The notes under the pieces: generated by a model
What the model was told of the DNA's origin: nothing
Database searches by the model: none
The model's input: only the letters and a program-made list of their open reading frames with translations
In this document: positions 37,201 to 49,080 of the stretch, piece after piece
Layout: each line of letters opens with the position of its first letter
Position numbering within the stretch: position 1 is the stretch's first letter
Position numbers and translations under genes: made by a program
DNA from: Heterostelium album PN500
Taxonomy: Eukaryota; Evosea; Eumycetozoa; Acytosteliales; Acytosteliaceae
Direction: 5' to 3'
Assembly: GCF_000004825.1 (NCBI RefSeq)
Contig: NW_008805069.1
Location: 310,001-374,000 of the forward strand
Length of the DNA: 64,000 nucleotides

Positions 37201-37764
37201 ATGGGATCATCATATTTCAAAGGTTGTATTTTTCCAGAAGAAATAAAGATGAACATCAAAGTACAACCCTTTCCAAAAAATGTTGTCAACCAAGAGTTAG
37301 TCTTAGACACATACTTGGGAATCAGTACTGGAAAGGATTCATCGGGTACTAGTACTCGCCACTACTTTGTTTTAGTAGACATCCGTGGAGAATCAAATGA
37401 TGAATTAGTAATAGGAATGGAGTTCCATTTGAATTTGCCAAATCATGGTACATCATTGGAAGTAGGTTTTTCTTCATGCCGTGGTTGCCGTTCCTCAAGT
37501 CACACAAAGCTCATTCGTCTTGGAAAGTTACCATCTGTCATTCTTGAGGGAAGCCAACAAGTGGACTGTACCAAGCCAAGTCTCCTGTGCTCTTGGGCTC
37601 TCGCAAGATACAATTTCTTCATTGAGAATGTATGCAATGGAGAGACAGTATGGGGTTCTGAGGTGAATTGTCAGAAATATGCTCGTTTTCTAGTCCAGGA
37701 CTTTCAGCTTGAGTGGCCGGAAAATATATCAGTTGCAAGCGATGTTTATACCTGGTATAGTTGA
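37201..37764 (+). CDS. Small protein with an NC-type (LRAT/NlpC-like) motif
   Basis: This single-exon frame of 187 residues starts at an ATG preceded by AT-rich leader. It is Cys-rich and non-repetitive. A strand with histidine, TRHYFVLVDIRG (about 60-71), is followed 90 residues later by VNCQKYARFLVQDF. The pair H...NCxxxA, with the Cys heading a helix, is the layout of permuted papain-fold proteins (LRAT, PPPDE and related NC domains), in which His and Cys are catalytic. Neighbouring segments (VGFSSCRGCRSSSHTKLIRLG, with CxxC) are unlike any family I know. If the reading is right it could be a thiol acyltransferase or peptidase. The call rests on two motifs only. There is no signal peptide or membrane segment. 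It sits between a retroelement fragment and a decayed ORF, in an accessory region. Confidence 0.5.
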   Translation: MGSSYFKGCIFPEEIKMNIKVQPFPKNVVNQELVLDTYLGISTGKDSSGTSTRHYFVLVDIRGESNDELVIGMEFHLNLPNHGTSLEVGFSSCRGCRSSSHTKLIRLGKLPSVILEGSQQVDCTKPSLLCSWALARYNFFIENVCNGETVWGSEVNCQKYARFLVQDFQLEWPENISVASDVYTWYS

Positions 37765-38099
37765 CATTTTCGCTGATTTCCAAGAAACTAAATTCATATC
37801 AAAAAATTAGTATTCCATTCTTACTTAGCCAGCAAAAAATATCATTTATATACAATTATTTACAAAAACTTTAAAATAAATTTTTCTAATTTTTTTCTAT
37901 ATTTATTTTTAATATCTAAGTTTTTTGTGGTTTTAAATTATTAATATCATTATTATTATTATTATTTTTACTAAATGGTTGTGGTGTTATCATATTCTTT
38001 TGATTACTAGAAATTCGGTCATCTATATACTTTCAATAAAGTTTAACACATGCTTCTAAATAAATAGAGTGTCGATTCCATACTCACTTGTAAAAGACA

Positions 38100-38443
38100 A
38101 ATTACAGAAAAGTATGACCAGATCTCTCTCACTACAACTATTCAAAATCAAGAGCATCTAATAATACCAATTTCCACTCGTTCACAGAAGATAAATGCCT
38201 CTCACAGACAATCCACCACAATCGAACCAATCAAACTACCCAAAGTTATTTTCCAATACTGATTGAATATGGGTTATGTAGATAATAATGATAAATTAGT
38301 AAATGAATTTGGCTTCTTACTTCATTCACGTCGTTGGTATATATTTTCTGGTATCTATTTGAATGCTCCTGTATTAATGCTTGGAAACTTCACCTCCACG
38401 CAAACAAAAAATCAACCATTCCAACTTAATCCAATACAATAAG
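38100..38443 (+). pseudogene. Decayed coding remnant
   Basis: A frame open from about 38105 to 38262 (EKYDQISLTTTIQNQEH, STRSQKINAS) ends at a TGA. From 38269 a second frame reads MGYVDNN...EFGFLLHSRRWYIFSGIY and ends at 38443. Both have non-repetitive, protein-like composition, unlike the flanking spacer, and a possible acceptor (TTACAG) precedes the first. No donor/acceptor pair joins them cleanly. I read this as a broken gene of unknown family; a short gene with an unseen intron is the alternative. The rest of 37765-38610 shows nothing. Confidence 0.3.
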
Positions 38444-38610
38444 GTCTATACTACCCTATTTATAATTTAAGTAATGCAATAACATGTAAAATAATTTAGT
38501 TAATCAAAAAGCAATAAATATCTAATAATAAAAAATTTTATTGTTGATAGCGGAGTTTGTTTATGTACTGAACAGGATTTAAGAGTTATTATATTGAATT
38601 TATTAATTGA

Positions 38611-41600
38611 TTAAAGAAGTGAATTTTCTTTTTTTAATGAATTTGCAATCTTTCTGTTGTAGAAATTTGCAGTATGCCTCTTTTTGAGGTAAACAGCTAA
38701 ACCTAAAATTAATGCAACACCCACTACACTTCCAATAACAGCTCCAACAATAACTTTCCATTTATTATCACTGTTGTTACATCCAGAATCACTCTTAGTT
38801 GATAGAATTAAACTAAAGTCAGGATCAACAACAACGAATTCACTGAAATATGGAATAATTGTGTTGATCTCAACTGATCCTTTGACTTGGACATATTCGA
38901 ATTGTGCAATCATTGGAATAGTATCTAATATAATGGTGTTTAATAGATTACCAACAATATAATTACCATTTCCATCACCAATATTGAATGTTGTTACTCC
39001 TGATGAACTTGATGTTAATAATTCTCCATTCTCTGATGATAAAATATTACCACATCCATCTTTTTGACCTATTGGGTTTGATACTCTTGTAGTCAGGACT
39101 AATGAATTCAAATTCGATGAAAATGGCCAATTATCAATTCTCATCGTGTATTTATGTGATCCGAGTTGGATATCGAATTCTTTTCCTGCAAATTCTATTG
39201 GGAAAGTTGTTGTTGTTAAAATCATATTATTTAGTTGTTTGTATTGAATGAATGATATTGAAATTGATGAGAATTCTATTGATGTTGGATTTGCTGAATA
39301 TGTCCAATTAAAGAATTGAATTTTTTCTTTTGTAATTGGATGAATTATCGAATTATTATTTGTTGATTCTAATTTCCATTCAACTTTTGATAATAAAAGT
39401 GTTTTGATTGTATTTGAAGTGTCATCAATCTCTTTAATTGAAAATAGTTCAAAACGATAACTAATTCCATTATTATCAATAATAATTCCTGGATTATCTG
39501 GATTTGGTGTGATTGTATTATTTCCATTATTATTGTTGTTATTATCAATATGACAGAATATTCCAGACCATCCTTTTTGGCATTCACATTTTTCATTCTT
39601 ACACTCTCCATTTCCAGAACATATTGGTGATGATTCACTTCTCTTGCAATCATTGCCATTGTTTATGAATTGTAGAGTTGTTAAAGTGCTTGTGGTCTTA
39701 ACTGGTTCATAGAAAGAATTGATTACAATGACACGAACTGAGTAATTAGTTGCTGATCCTAAATTGGTAATATTACATTCTAATTTAGTTATCATTGAAC
39801 AAATATCAATCCAAGTCTTGGAGTTGTAAGATATTGAAGTATTGTAAAGTGTTGAACCTGGGATACCATTTCTACTTGAATTCCATTTGGCAAGAATACT
39901 TGATTCACTTGGAATTGTTTCCAATTCTACAGATGTTGGTGACTCATAAGTTTTATGAGATATTTCATCATTCTTTGTCGCTCCATCATTATAAACAATA
40001 ACTTTAATAGAATATAGAGAACCAAGAAATACACCATTAAAAATACATGTCAACTCTGTTGTATTTGCACAAAGAATTGATCCATTGACAATAACATCAT
40101 ATGTTGAACCTTGAACTCCAAATTCAGTCTGATATTTAATTTCAATTGATTCGATTGAAGATTGAGATGTTGTGATTATTGGTTGGGTTACTTCTTTAAT
40201 TGTATCATACTTGCTTTGCAAGGACAAAGTAGTTTGATCATTATCTACTGAAACATCAATAGTTTGAATAGATCCACTTGTTAATCCTTTCATTATACAT
40301 TGTAATGTCGTTACAGTAGTACATCCAGTCACTGGGGCACCATTTAATGATACAGTGTATGTGGTGACATCAGGAACACCATTTTCAGAAGAATATGAAA
40401 TTGATAATTCTTTGGTTGTGATACTATCAAGTTGTACTTTTAAGTTTGATATCAATGGATAGGTCTTGACATCCAATGTTGAAATTAGTACACTTGCTCC
40501 ATTTGTTGCTTTAACTTCAAATTTGTAAGTAGTATTTGGTGTAAGGTTGTTCACAACACATTCTCCAGATGCGGTTGCTTGAGTATCAGTACAATCTTGT
40601 GATGTAAGAACAACACCATTCATTGTAACAACAAATGAAGTATCTAGTGGATTACCTCCTGGTGCTGAATATTTGATATTAATTTCACGAGTGAGTGATT
40701 TCGATATGATAATTGGTTCACTCATGATATCCCATAGCTTAACTGATTTGATAGCTGATTGTGTTGTTGTTCCATCATTGATTGCTGAAACTTGGACAGT
40801 ATATGTATTTGATGTTACCAATCCTTCAATTAAACACTCTTTTGATGTACCAGTACATGCTGAATTTTCGATTCCATTTAACATTACTTTATAAAGAGTT
40901 GATGGTGATGGTACTCCATTATTTGTTGAATATCGAGCAAATATTGAAGTTGGTGTACCAATTACTGATAGAGTCGGAATATCAATATTTGTGAAGGTAT
41001 TAAAAGTATTTGACATTGTCACAGATTTTCCATTATTGATAGCAACTACTTTAATAATATATGATGTTGTTTGTTGTAAATTATTAATTGTACAATTTGT
41101 TGTTGGTATATCAATGCAACCAGGTGCATTTATATCATTATATGTAACGGTATAATTTGTCTCATCAACAACACCTCCACTAACACCATAGTTCACCGAA
41201 ATTAACTTGGTTGTCACTAATTGTTGAGATACTGATCCAGCACTGATTTCTGAATAAGTTGAAGCTGAAAATGATTTGGACTGAATTGTTCCTGCATTAG
41301 AGGCGGCTACTTCGAATATATAAGATGTACTTGGAATAAGCCCAGTGACAGTACAAGTTTGAAGTGAAATTGATTGACATGCAGCATAGTTATCTCCATT
41401 TACAGATATACTATATCTTGTTAATGTTGGATCACCTCCAGTTACTGAGAAACTTAATATGGCACTTTTAGTTTTCATTGAAGTTGAAAGTGTTGGAACT
41501 CCCAGGAAATCCCATAACTTTACTGTTTGGATAGCTGATTGGACAGAATCACCATCATTGATTGAATTTAATTGTACATTATAAGTGGAAAGAGTAGTCA

Positions 41601-43128
41601 ATCCAGATATTGTACATGGTGAAGATGTACATTGAGTTTGGATTACATTGTTTAAAAGAATTTGATTGGTTGTGGCACCTGGGATTCCATCTAAAGATTG
41701 ATATGTTGCAGTTATTGAAGTTGGTGTATTTGTGATTGATAGAGTTGGTGTGTTTACAGCAGGATAGGTACTTAATGAAAGTGACATGATATTGGAGTCT
41801 GTGCCATAATTAACAGCATTGACAACAATCGTTACAGCTTGTCCTGGGAGTAATCCAGTGATAGAGCATTGAGAGAATGAACATCCACTAACTATTTTTC
41901 CATCTGCTTTAACAACAAAAGTAGTTATACCATTAACACCTTGTACAGAGCTATAACTTACAGTTATGGTTTTAGTTGTTTTACTTATGACATCTAGAGA
42001 TTTCATAGAATCAGCTAAATATAATAACTAGAAAATTAGTAAGTGACACTTTTTTAACCCAAATCTTTTTATCATTTACATACGTGTTGGCATTGTGAAA
42101 GTACCTGAAGTAACTGAACTAGGACCACCAAATGGAGGTATTTCATTTTGAGTAGCTTTAATATTTGTTGTAATTCCAGTAGGAATATTGTTAATTGTAC
42201 ATGTTTGACCATTTGAAATTGAATTACAAGTTGTTGAAGCATAAGTACTACCACTTAGATATTGAATCTTCAGTGTACTGGATGGGAAATTAACATCAAC
42301 GGTAAAACTAATTGAATTATAACCAATGTAACTGATTGAACTAAATGTGATTGAAAGTGAAGGTACACTAAAAGCATTCATAATTCTATCAGCATTGTTT
42401 GTACACGGAGAAGAAGTATAAGTTACTTTAGAAAGACTCGGACAAGTATGTTCTCCAGAGTAACCTAAACTTAAACTAGAAGGTGAAATTGCAGAACCAA
42501 CGAAAAAAAGAGAGCTTGCATCCTGAAAACTACAAACACCAGGTTTCAAAACTGTTTTAATAGGATTGATATTTGAACATGGACTTGATGAAGATCTAAT
42601 TAATTAAATCACAAATTGTGTTAATATTTAAAAATAATTTTCATTTGTTTGAGTTTTGTCTGAATATTATTTGTAGTTTTATACTTACGCCCATCTCTCA
42701 AAATAAAGATAACCTTCTGATGGAACTACTGGTGTTGTTTGAATTGTGTATTTTTTTAAAAAAATAAGATAACAAGGACCAGTTAAATCAGTGGTAATCG
42801 GACTACCTGAACACCCTTGACCAATATAATGGGTCATAGTAATTGATGCTCCAGAGGTTGTGTAAATAATACTTCCACTTTCATAAGTGTAACACTGACC
42901 AACAACAAATGAAGAAACTAAATTAATAATTTAAAAAATTAGTTGAAATTAAAATATAATTAAACTACACTACTTACCTCTGGTTGGTGGATCACCACAA
43001 CCACTTGATTCGGGGGGATATGCATACTCCCAAATATATTGCTGTGCATTTATTGATATAATTTGTAGATTTACAATAATAAATATTAAATGTAAAATAT
43101 TGTAATAATTTCTATTCTTTTTATTCAT
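38611..43128 (-). CDS. ComC-like cell-surface protein: signal peptide, fibronectin-like repeats, EGF domain, TM helix
   Basis: Exons 43128-42978, 42917-42689, 42595-42084 and 42014-38611 close in frame to 1431 residues. A hydrophobic signal peptide (about 1-33) is followed by a Cys-rich region, then about ten repeats of 90-100 residues, each with a ...NLTPNTTYKFEVKATN-type strand, resembling fibronectin type III or related immunoglobulin-like modules. An EGF domain follows (CSGNGECKNEKCECQKGW), then a beta-rich block with the phrase KDGCGNILSSENGELL that recurs in dictyostelid ComC-type proteins, a transmembrane helix (IVGAVIGSVVGVALILGLAV) and a short basic cytoplasmic tail. Related D. discoideum proteins are expressed during development and some serve in cell-cell communication. 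A role as adhesion or recognition receptor is therefore likely but inferred. Repeat count may vary between strains. It lies upstream of a decayed ORF, on the same strand as the next secreted gene. Confidence 0.85.
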
Positions 43129-43849
43129 CTTTATTTTCTATAAAAAACAAATAAGTTGAACTTTTGTTTGTTTTTATAAAGTTTGAAGAATTTCTCTTAA
43201 TTTTATTAGTCTACAATTATTTATGGTCGTATTATATGAGATATTATCCAACCTGGTTATATTCGTTAATCACAGATTAATTAAATGTCTTCGAAATTTT
43301 ATGACGATGTTTGCAAAAAAAAACGTAAAAACAAAAAGTTATGATATTTTGAAAATGAAATCTAGATTTGATGGTTCTAAAAATGAAAAAAAATCCTCCG
43401 GAATCAGATATTAAATTATATCTTAATATTAAGTTTCCGAGTTAAAATGCTTTTTCGGGAAGGTAAATGTGGCGCGACAACTACTTTTTTTTTTTTTTGT
43501 GATTATATGTAATTGAAATTTTTTTTTGATGATCATTCAAAATAAAGTTAGATACATTTGGTCCTGACTTTTTTTGCAATGACAGTGGTTGTGTTCTTCA
43601 CAAATTTTAAGGGAGTTCGGAGCAGGCTTCAACGAACCCGAGAGATCAAAGGATACAGAGACAGACATATATGTTAAAAATCATTTTAACCCCGGATTCG
43701 ACGTCGATTTATTTTGACAAAGATATCCATTATAACAATGAAATTTATTTGATGTTTGTTGGAGTGTTGTTGTGATATTATATTAATATATTTAAAATAA
43801 AATATATTTTTTTAAAGTATTTTAGTTTGTTGTATTATATATATTATAT
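43129..43849. other. Intergenic region with a locally G/C-richer island
   Basis: 43220-43440 and 43580-43720 are unusually rich in G/C for spacer (for example GGCGCGACAAC, GGAGTTCGGAGCAGG, CCCCGGATTCGACGTCG). GTTCG/CGAAC near 43617-43640 could form a weak hairpin. A 63-codon ORF at 43223 has no recognisable product. It could be the relic of a transposable element or an unannotated RNA; nothing definite can be assigned. Confidence 0.4.
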
Positions 43850-44575
43850 TTATTGATTACCGCAGAATCTGAAAGTATTGAAACCACCTTCAGTACCACA
43901 GTCGGCACCGGTTTGACTATCAGCAGTACCTTCCCAGAGGTGACATTCGTAGAATGTTGTGACTTTACTGACGATATCAGTTGAGTTACATTTGGTAAAA
44001 GTGGATCCGTCTGGATTGTTTACACAGGTGTTGGTCAAAGTGTACTCGATTGCGTTGAAGTTACTCTTCCAGTTACCATTGCAACTACCAGCATAACTAA
44101 CCTCAGTGTATGAATTGGCTGGACTTTTTACGATTTCATCGACAATCGAAACAACGGTTGGATTAGCGGAACAGATATTAATACATTCCTCTTGTGGAAC
44201 GACTGAGGGGTATTGGAGTGGGCTATGAAGTTGATTAAGCTTGTTAATTGATTTTCTTAGCTATTTCTAATATTGATCTACTTACATTTTACAGGTGAAA
44301 TCTTGGTAGGTTGTATCAATGATGAAGACACCCTCGGTATTTTGAATTGTGAAGATTGTAGGTAGACCGTTGAAACTGACACAGACACCTACTTTGTAGA
44401 ATGCTTCACCTATGAATAAAGATGGAGCACAGGCTTCATAGCTATCGCTAAGTGAACCAGAGCCATTACAGTTTATATCGTATTGGAAGGTTCTAACATT
44501 GATATATTGTTGCTTTGCCAAAGTCAAGGCAATAGTAGCTGAAAGTAATAAAATTGTAATAAATAACTTATTCAT
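43850..44575 (-). CDS. Secreted cysteine-rich protein
   Basis: Exons 44575-44286 and 44222-43850, split by a 63-bp intron, give 220 residues. The N-terminus is a textbook signal peptide (MNKLFITILLLSATIALTLA), with cleavage expected just after. The mature part holds about fourteen cysteines spread evenly, pointing to a disulphide-bonded extracellular domain, with blocks such as FQYDINCNGSGS, CVSFNGLPTIFTIQ, CNGNWKSNF and YECHLWEGTADS. No transmembrane helix or anchor signal is seen. Small secreted Cys-rich families of this look are common in dictyostelids, but I cannot name the family or a ligand. It lies in the same orientation as the ComC-like gene, 720 bp upstream of it, with its own AT-rich 5' flank. 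Confidence 0.75.
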
Positions 44576-45653
44576 TTTCTCTAGTTTATCTGTATATGAT
44601 TATGAAACAAAACATTAAGAAAGAGGAATTGGGTTACTCATATTTATATTTATTCCTATCCATGTTTTGTAATAGGATATTTTAAATTAATATCTCTCAG
44701 AATTTGAATTGATTTTAGTAAAATTGCTGTTTTGTATACAAAACCGATCAATTTCAAGGTCGGTAAGAAAAGATCGCACAATCAAATTAATTAAGTTTCG
44801 AAATCTTTTTTTAATGATTTTTTTCATATTTAAATTCTGAATTGTTGAAATACCATTCAACAATGTCGTTAGACATTTAAACACACCTTATTTGAATAAG
44901 AGTATGAGTCAGGTGATAAAAGATATTTCCATTAACTTTTCTTATGAGTGTTACTTTAATACTTTGTTTTAATATAACAATACTAACGCAAATAGTGTGA
45001 TTAATATAATGCATAGTAGGGTAGGGTTAGGGTATGAATAGGTAATGGGTAAAGATAGTTTTTTACGACCACTATTCTTTTGTATAGAGGAATCAAGTGA
45101 ATGACTAATTAAATGCATTCAATTTCAGTTTCAATTTCTAAAGAATTAATTAAAATAAACAACCACACATAAATAAGTTATCGTGATTAGATTAGATTAT
45201 TTTTAGAATTGATAAGGTGAATAAGATGTTCGATTATCTGTCTCACTCTAGATTCTTCTAATGAGGATTCTTAAAACCTTTCTTATCTTTAATATAACAA
45301 TGTGGGGTTATGATAAGAGTTGACTTGACGACCTTAAGATCTTTTGTTTAAAGGAATATGATAATAATAATGATTAATCATTTCTAATACTTCTAAAGTT
45401 AACTAACTAATTTAAAACCATTTAATGATGATCAAATAAAATAAATCTAAACAGAAAATGATTATGTGGATTGATATATTTGTATTTTTAGAACATTCAA
45501 TTGTATGAAAATAACTATTTTCGCTATGTCAGTTTTTTTTTGTTTTAAAATACTAGAATATGAATTATAGATAGATAAAATTTATATTTTTAAAACATTT
45601 TAATTATTCATCTTTTATTTAATTTTATTTTGTTTATATTATTTGTTGAAAAT
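44576..45653. other. Intergenic region with a telomere-like motif (45016-45033)
   Basis: About 1.1 kb of AT-rich spacer. TAGGGTAGGGTTAGGG occurs once at 45016-45031 and resembles TTAGGG-type telomere repeats. The 66-codon minus-strand frame at 44687-44884 (Lys/Asn/Leu-rich) has no recognisable product. The last 110 bp (45540-45650) are duplicated after the gene at 49081. Confidence 0.5.
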
Positions 45654-47371
45654 CTATTTTTGGTCTAATATGTTTGCACAATTTGTTCTGTCAGATGGGT
45701 CATCTTGGAGAATTTGCTCCCATTTGTTGTTGTCAAATGAGAACACATAATTTTGATTTTTTCCTCGGATTGAATAAATATAACTTTGACCATCATTCGA
45801 TTGATGATAAATCAAATTGTAGTAGCCATTCATTGCGATGGTACTCTTTTCGAATGATTTGATTTCATTGGTTTCAATATTGATTCGTTGCAGTTCTGAA
45901 TATGATTGAATATATAGATTGCCATTGCCATCTGTACATGCTGCCATTGGTTTCCCAGTGATTTTAACTGATAATTCAACTGTTGTTTTGTTGTTTATAT
46001 TAAATTGAAAAATCGTAGCTGGTGTTAAAGTATAGATATGACCTTTGAAGAAGAATGTGAATAGATGGTAACTTGCATTGATATCGATTGTCGAGTATCT
46101 TTCGAATGTTGAATCGTTGATGCTGTATCTGAAAATAACAGTTTTTGGTTTCGTTGGTCCGTCGAATATATAGATATGATCTTTGCCATCATAACAGGTC
46201 GATAAAAATTGGCACTGATCAACACCTTTCATTTCATTGATATCTAAAGTTTTGTTGTCGATTGAATACTTGATATACTTGTTGGAGATGCTATTTGCAC
46301 CAAATATATAGATAAAGTCACCAACTTTAACCATTGAGCTGAATGTTGAAGATGAACCAAGATATAAATGATTCATTTTAATATCGATATCTTGTTGCGG
46401 TTCAAAATGAATGTTGTTTCGATCTGTAATATTGATGATTGATAATTTATTGTTTTTATTAGTTGAGAATATATATGATTGTTTGTTGTTTTTATTTGAT
46501 ATTACATTTTGTTGAATTTTTGATTGATTTGATTTCAATTGAAATGATGATTGAATTTGATTCTTGGCACTATTGATTTGTTCATTATTAACAGTTAATT
46601 GATATAGTTGTGATTGTTGATTGTCATCAGTATTATTATTATTGATTTTTAATTTGATTTGTTGTGTTCAAGTAATAAATTTAAAAGTGAATGATCATCA
46701 TTGTTGTTTACTTTGTTGTCAAGTTGATCATAATCGAAATAGAACAGTGTATTGTTGTTCGATGAAATGAATTCATTGTGATCCGAACATTGTGAAATCG
46801 ATTGAATTATTGTTGTTATTTGGTAGTTATCTGTTGTATCTGCTGTCGTTATCGTTTTTGATTGTGAATCTGATCGATCATCATTATTATTAGATTTAAA
46901 TCTGGTGATTTGATTATTGACAGTACTCAATGATTTCATGATTTTGATTTGTTTATCGATTTGTTGTTCTAATTGTTGTTTATTATCGATGATTGGTTTC
47001 TTTAATCTATGTTCTTCAATAACAAGGAATTCATGTAACTCTTTGAATTTACTTTCAATCTCTTGTTCTGTTTGTTGTAATTGTTCGTATTCTTTAACTT
47101 TCGATTTCAAAGAATCGAATGTTGTTTGAATACTTGTTTGAAAATCTTTAATTCTATTATTATTATTATTATTTGATTGACTGTCATCTGTGGAAGTGGT
47201 TTTATCATCATTATTATTATTGCTAATTGATGATTTAATATTGAAAATATGATCACATGAATGACCAGAGTGATTTAGTATACAGATAGAACATGTCAAA
47301 ACATTACAATCATAACATATGAACTTGAGACTTTTTTTATGTGTTACACAAATATTATTACTACTATTCAT
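45654..47371 (-). CDS. B-box / coiled-coil / propeller protein, subfamily II (frame broken)
   Basis: The sequence is nearly identical to the intact 569-residue gene at 49081. The first frame, from the ATG at 47371, carries the B-box (CVTHKKSLKFICYDCNVLTC) and the coiled coil (QLEQQIDKQIKIMKSL) and ends at 46649 just after LLLEHNKS. The propeller half (45654 to about 46660) continues in another frame with CYDGKDHIYIFDG and ACTDGNGNLYIQS. Compared with the sister gene there are two extra A residues close together (about 46652-46662, in an AAATTAAAAA context), which account for the shift. The rest of the propeller is undamaged, so the break is recent, or is an assembly error in short A runs. It is part of the duplicated cassette with the F-box/LRR remnant just upstream. 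Confidence 0.7.
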
Positions 47372-47509
47372 TTTATATCTAACTAAAAAAATATCTTTAA
47401 AACATAGTTAAAAATGATCAATCTTTTTGATTTATTTAATAAAAAATAAAAAATAAAAAAACAGAAAAATTTTTAGATATTTTCTCAACCAAATTTAAAG
47501 TTGTTTGTT

Positions 47510-48075
47510 TTTTATTTAAATTATAATTATTGATTAGATATTTGATTATTGATTGTGGAATAATATAATGTTGATTTAATACTTTTAGTACTTTGATGGT
47601 TCGATGATTCTCTATGTTATAAATCAGATATTTTAAAGATGATTTCTTATGGTTAGTATGATTAATATTTACATTGGTTAGTGTTTGATTTGTTAATATC
47701 GATTGTATTGAATGTTACGCATTTCTTAATTGAGAAATGACTTATATCTATAAATAATTGAGTTTTGTCGTTTCTAAACAAAGAAACATCGCTTTGGATT
47801 AACTTTTAGTTGTCATTAATGACAGGATGTATCTTTAAACACTCACAAGCCTGTGTATTCTTTAGAAATTCTTGATAAAGAGTATCTATACTTGTCTTTT
47901 GTTGTTTTTGTGTGGTTGTTGTTGTTGTTGTTGTTTTGTTGCTTTAGTAGTTCTTTTTACTTCATCTATATCCAGTTATTTTGTAAAAAGAAGTGGTGTT
48001 TTTAACAATGAATTAGAATTACTGTTGTTTCTGTTATTATTGTTCTTTAGGTGTTCTAAGATGTTGAAGTAGTAG
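47510..48075 (-). pseudogene. Truncated duplicate of the F-box/LRR gene
   Basis: 47515-47810 matches 51085-51375 (the 3' end of the F-box/LRR gene). 47812-48070 then matches about 52065-52385 of the same gene, so roughly 700 bp of the leucine-rich region is missing. Numerous small differences and lost frames make it non-functional. It lies in the same position relative to the B-box gene at 45654 as the full gene does to the one at 49081, showing that the two were duplicated together. Confidence 0.8.
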
Positions 48076-48249
48076 TCTATAGATTGGTTTTTTATCGCTT
48101 GATTGCAAAACCCAACAAAAACCACCATTAAATGTTAGAATTTTAAACGAATGAAATTATGAACACGCTAGCATTTATACATACATGTAAAATCTCAAAG
48201 AAAAAGACAAATAAAAAAGAAACCTTTGTCTTTTCTTATTGTTGCTTGA

Positions 48250-48980
48250 CAGTTCTTTCATCTAAATATCGGTTTCTGGTTTACCATTTCCATCTTAACA
48301 ACCTGATAAATAGTTGCACTGATCAATAACTCTATTTCATCTAAAACCAAAGTTCTGGTGTTGATTGAATACTTGATATACTTGGTGTAGCTGATTTTAT
48401 TTGCACCACCACTAGTTAACAACAAATTTGCACCAAATATATAGATAAAGTAACCAGCTTTGACACTCGAGCAGTATGATGCATATGAATGATTCATCCT
48501 CATGTAGATATCTTGTGGTTCAAAATGAATTTTGGTTAAATCTGTAATATTGATGATTGATATCTTATATTGAAATCAGTGGAGAATATAAACTATTGTT
48601 TCTCTTGATTCGATTGTAATCTGAATGATGATTGAATTTGATTCTTCATAATATGATTTAATTGACCATTTTCGAGAATTAATTTATATTGATGTGATTG
48701 TTGATTGTCATTATTAATATTTAATTGATTTATTGTGTTCAAGTAATAAATTTAAAATGAATGATCATCATTGTTGCTTATGTTGTTGTGATCATAATCG
48801 AAATAGAACAATGTATTGTTGTTTGATGAAATGAATTCATTGTGATCCGAACATTGTGAAATCGATCGAATGATTGTTGTTTTTTGATAGTTATCTGTTG
48901 TATCTGTTGTTAATTCTGAAGAATATAATGATTGTCTATCATTATTATTATTTGATTTAATGTTAATAACGATAATATTT
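48250..48980 (-). pseudogene. Truncated, decayed B-box family copy (subfamily II)
   Basis: 48740-48960 matches the coiled-coil/linker part of the family (IRSISQCSDHNEFISSNNNTLFYFDYD in translation, with breaks). 48258-48503 still reads as early propeller (YFIYIFGANLLLT, TKYIKYSINTRTLVLDE). The B-box and all later blades are absent and several frame breaks are present. It sits between the two cassette copies and so marks a third, older copy. Confidence 0.75.
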
Positions 48981-49080
48981 TTTTAAAATACTAGAATATG
49001 AATTATAGATAGATAAAATTTATATTTTAATTATTCATCTTTTATTTAATTTTATTTTGTTTATATTATTTGTTGAAAAT

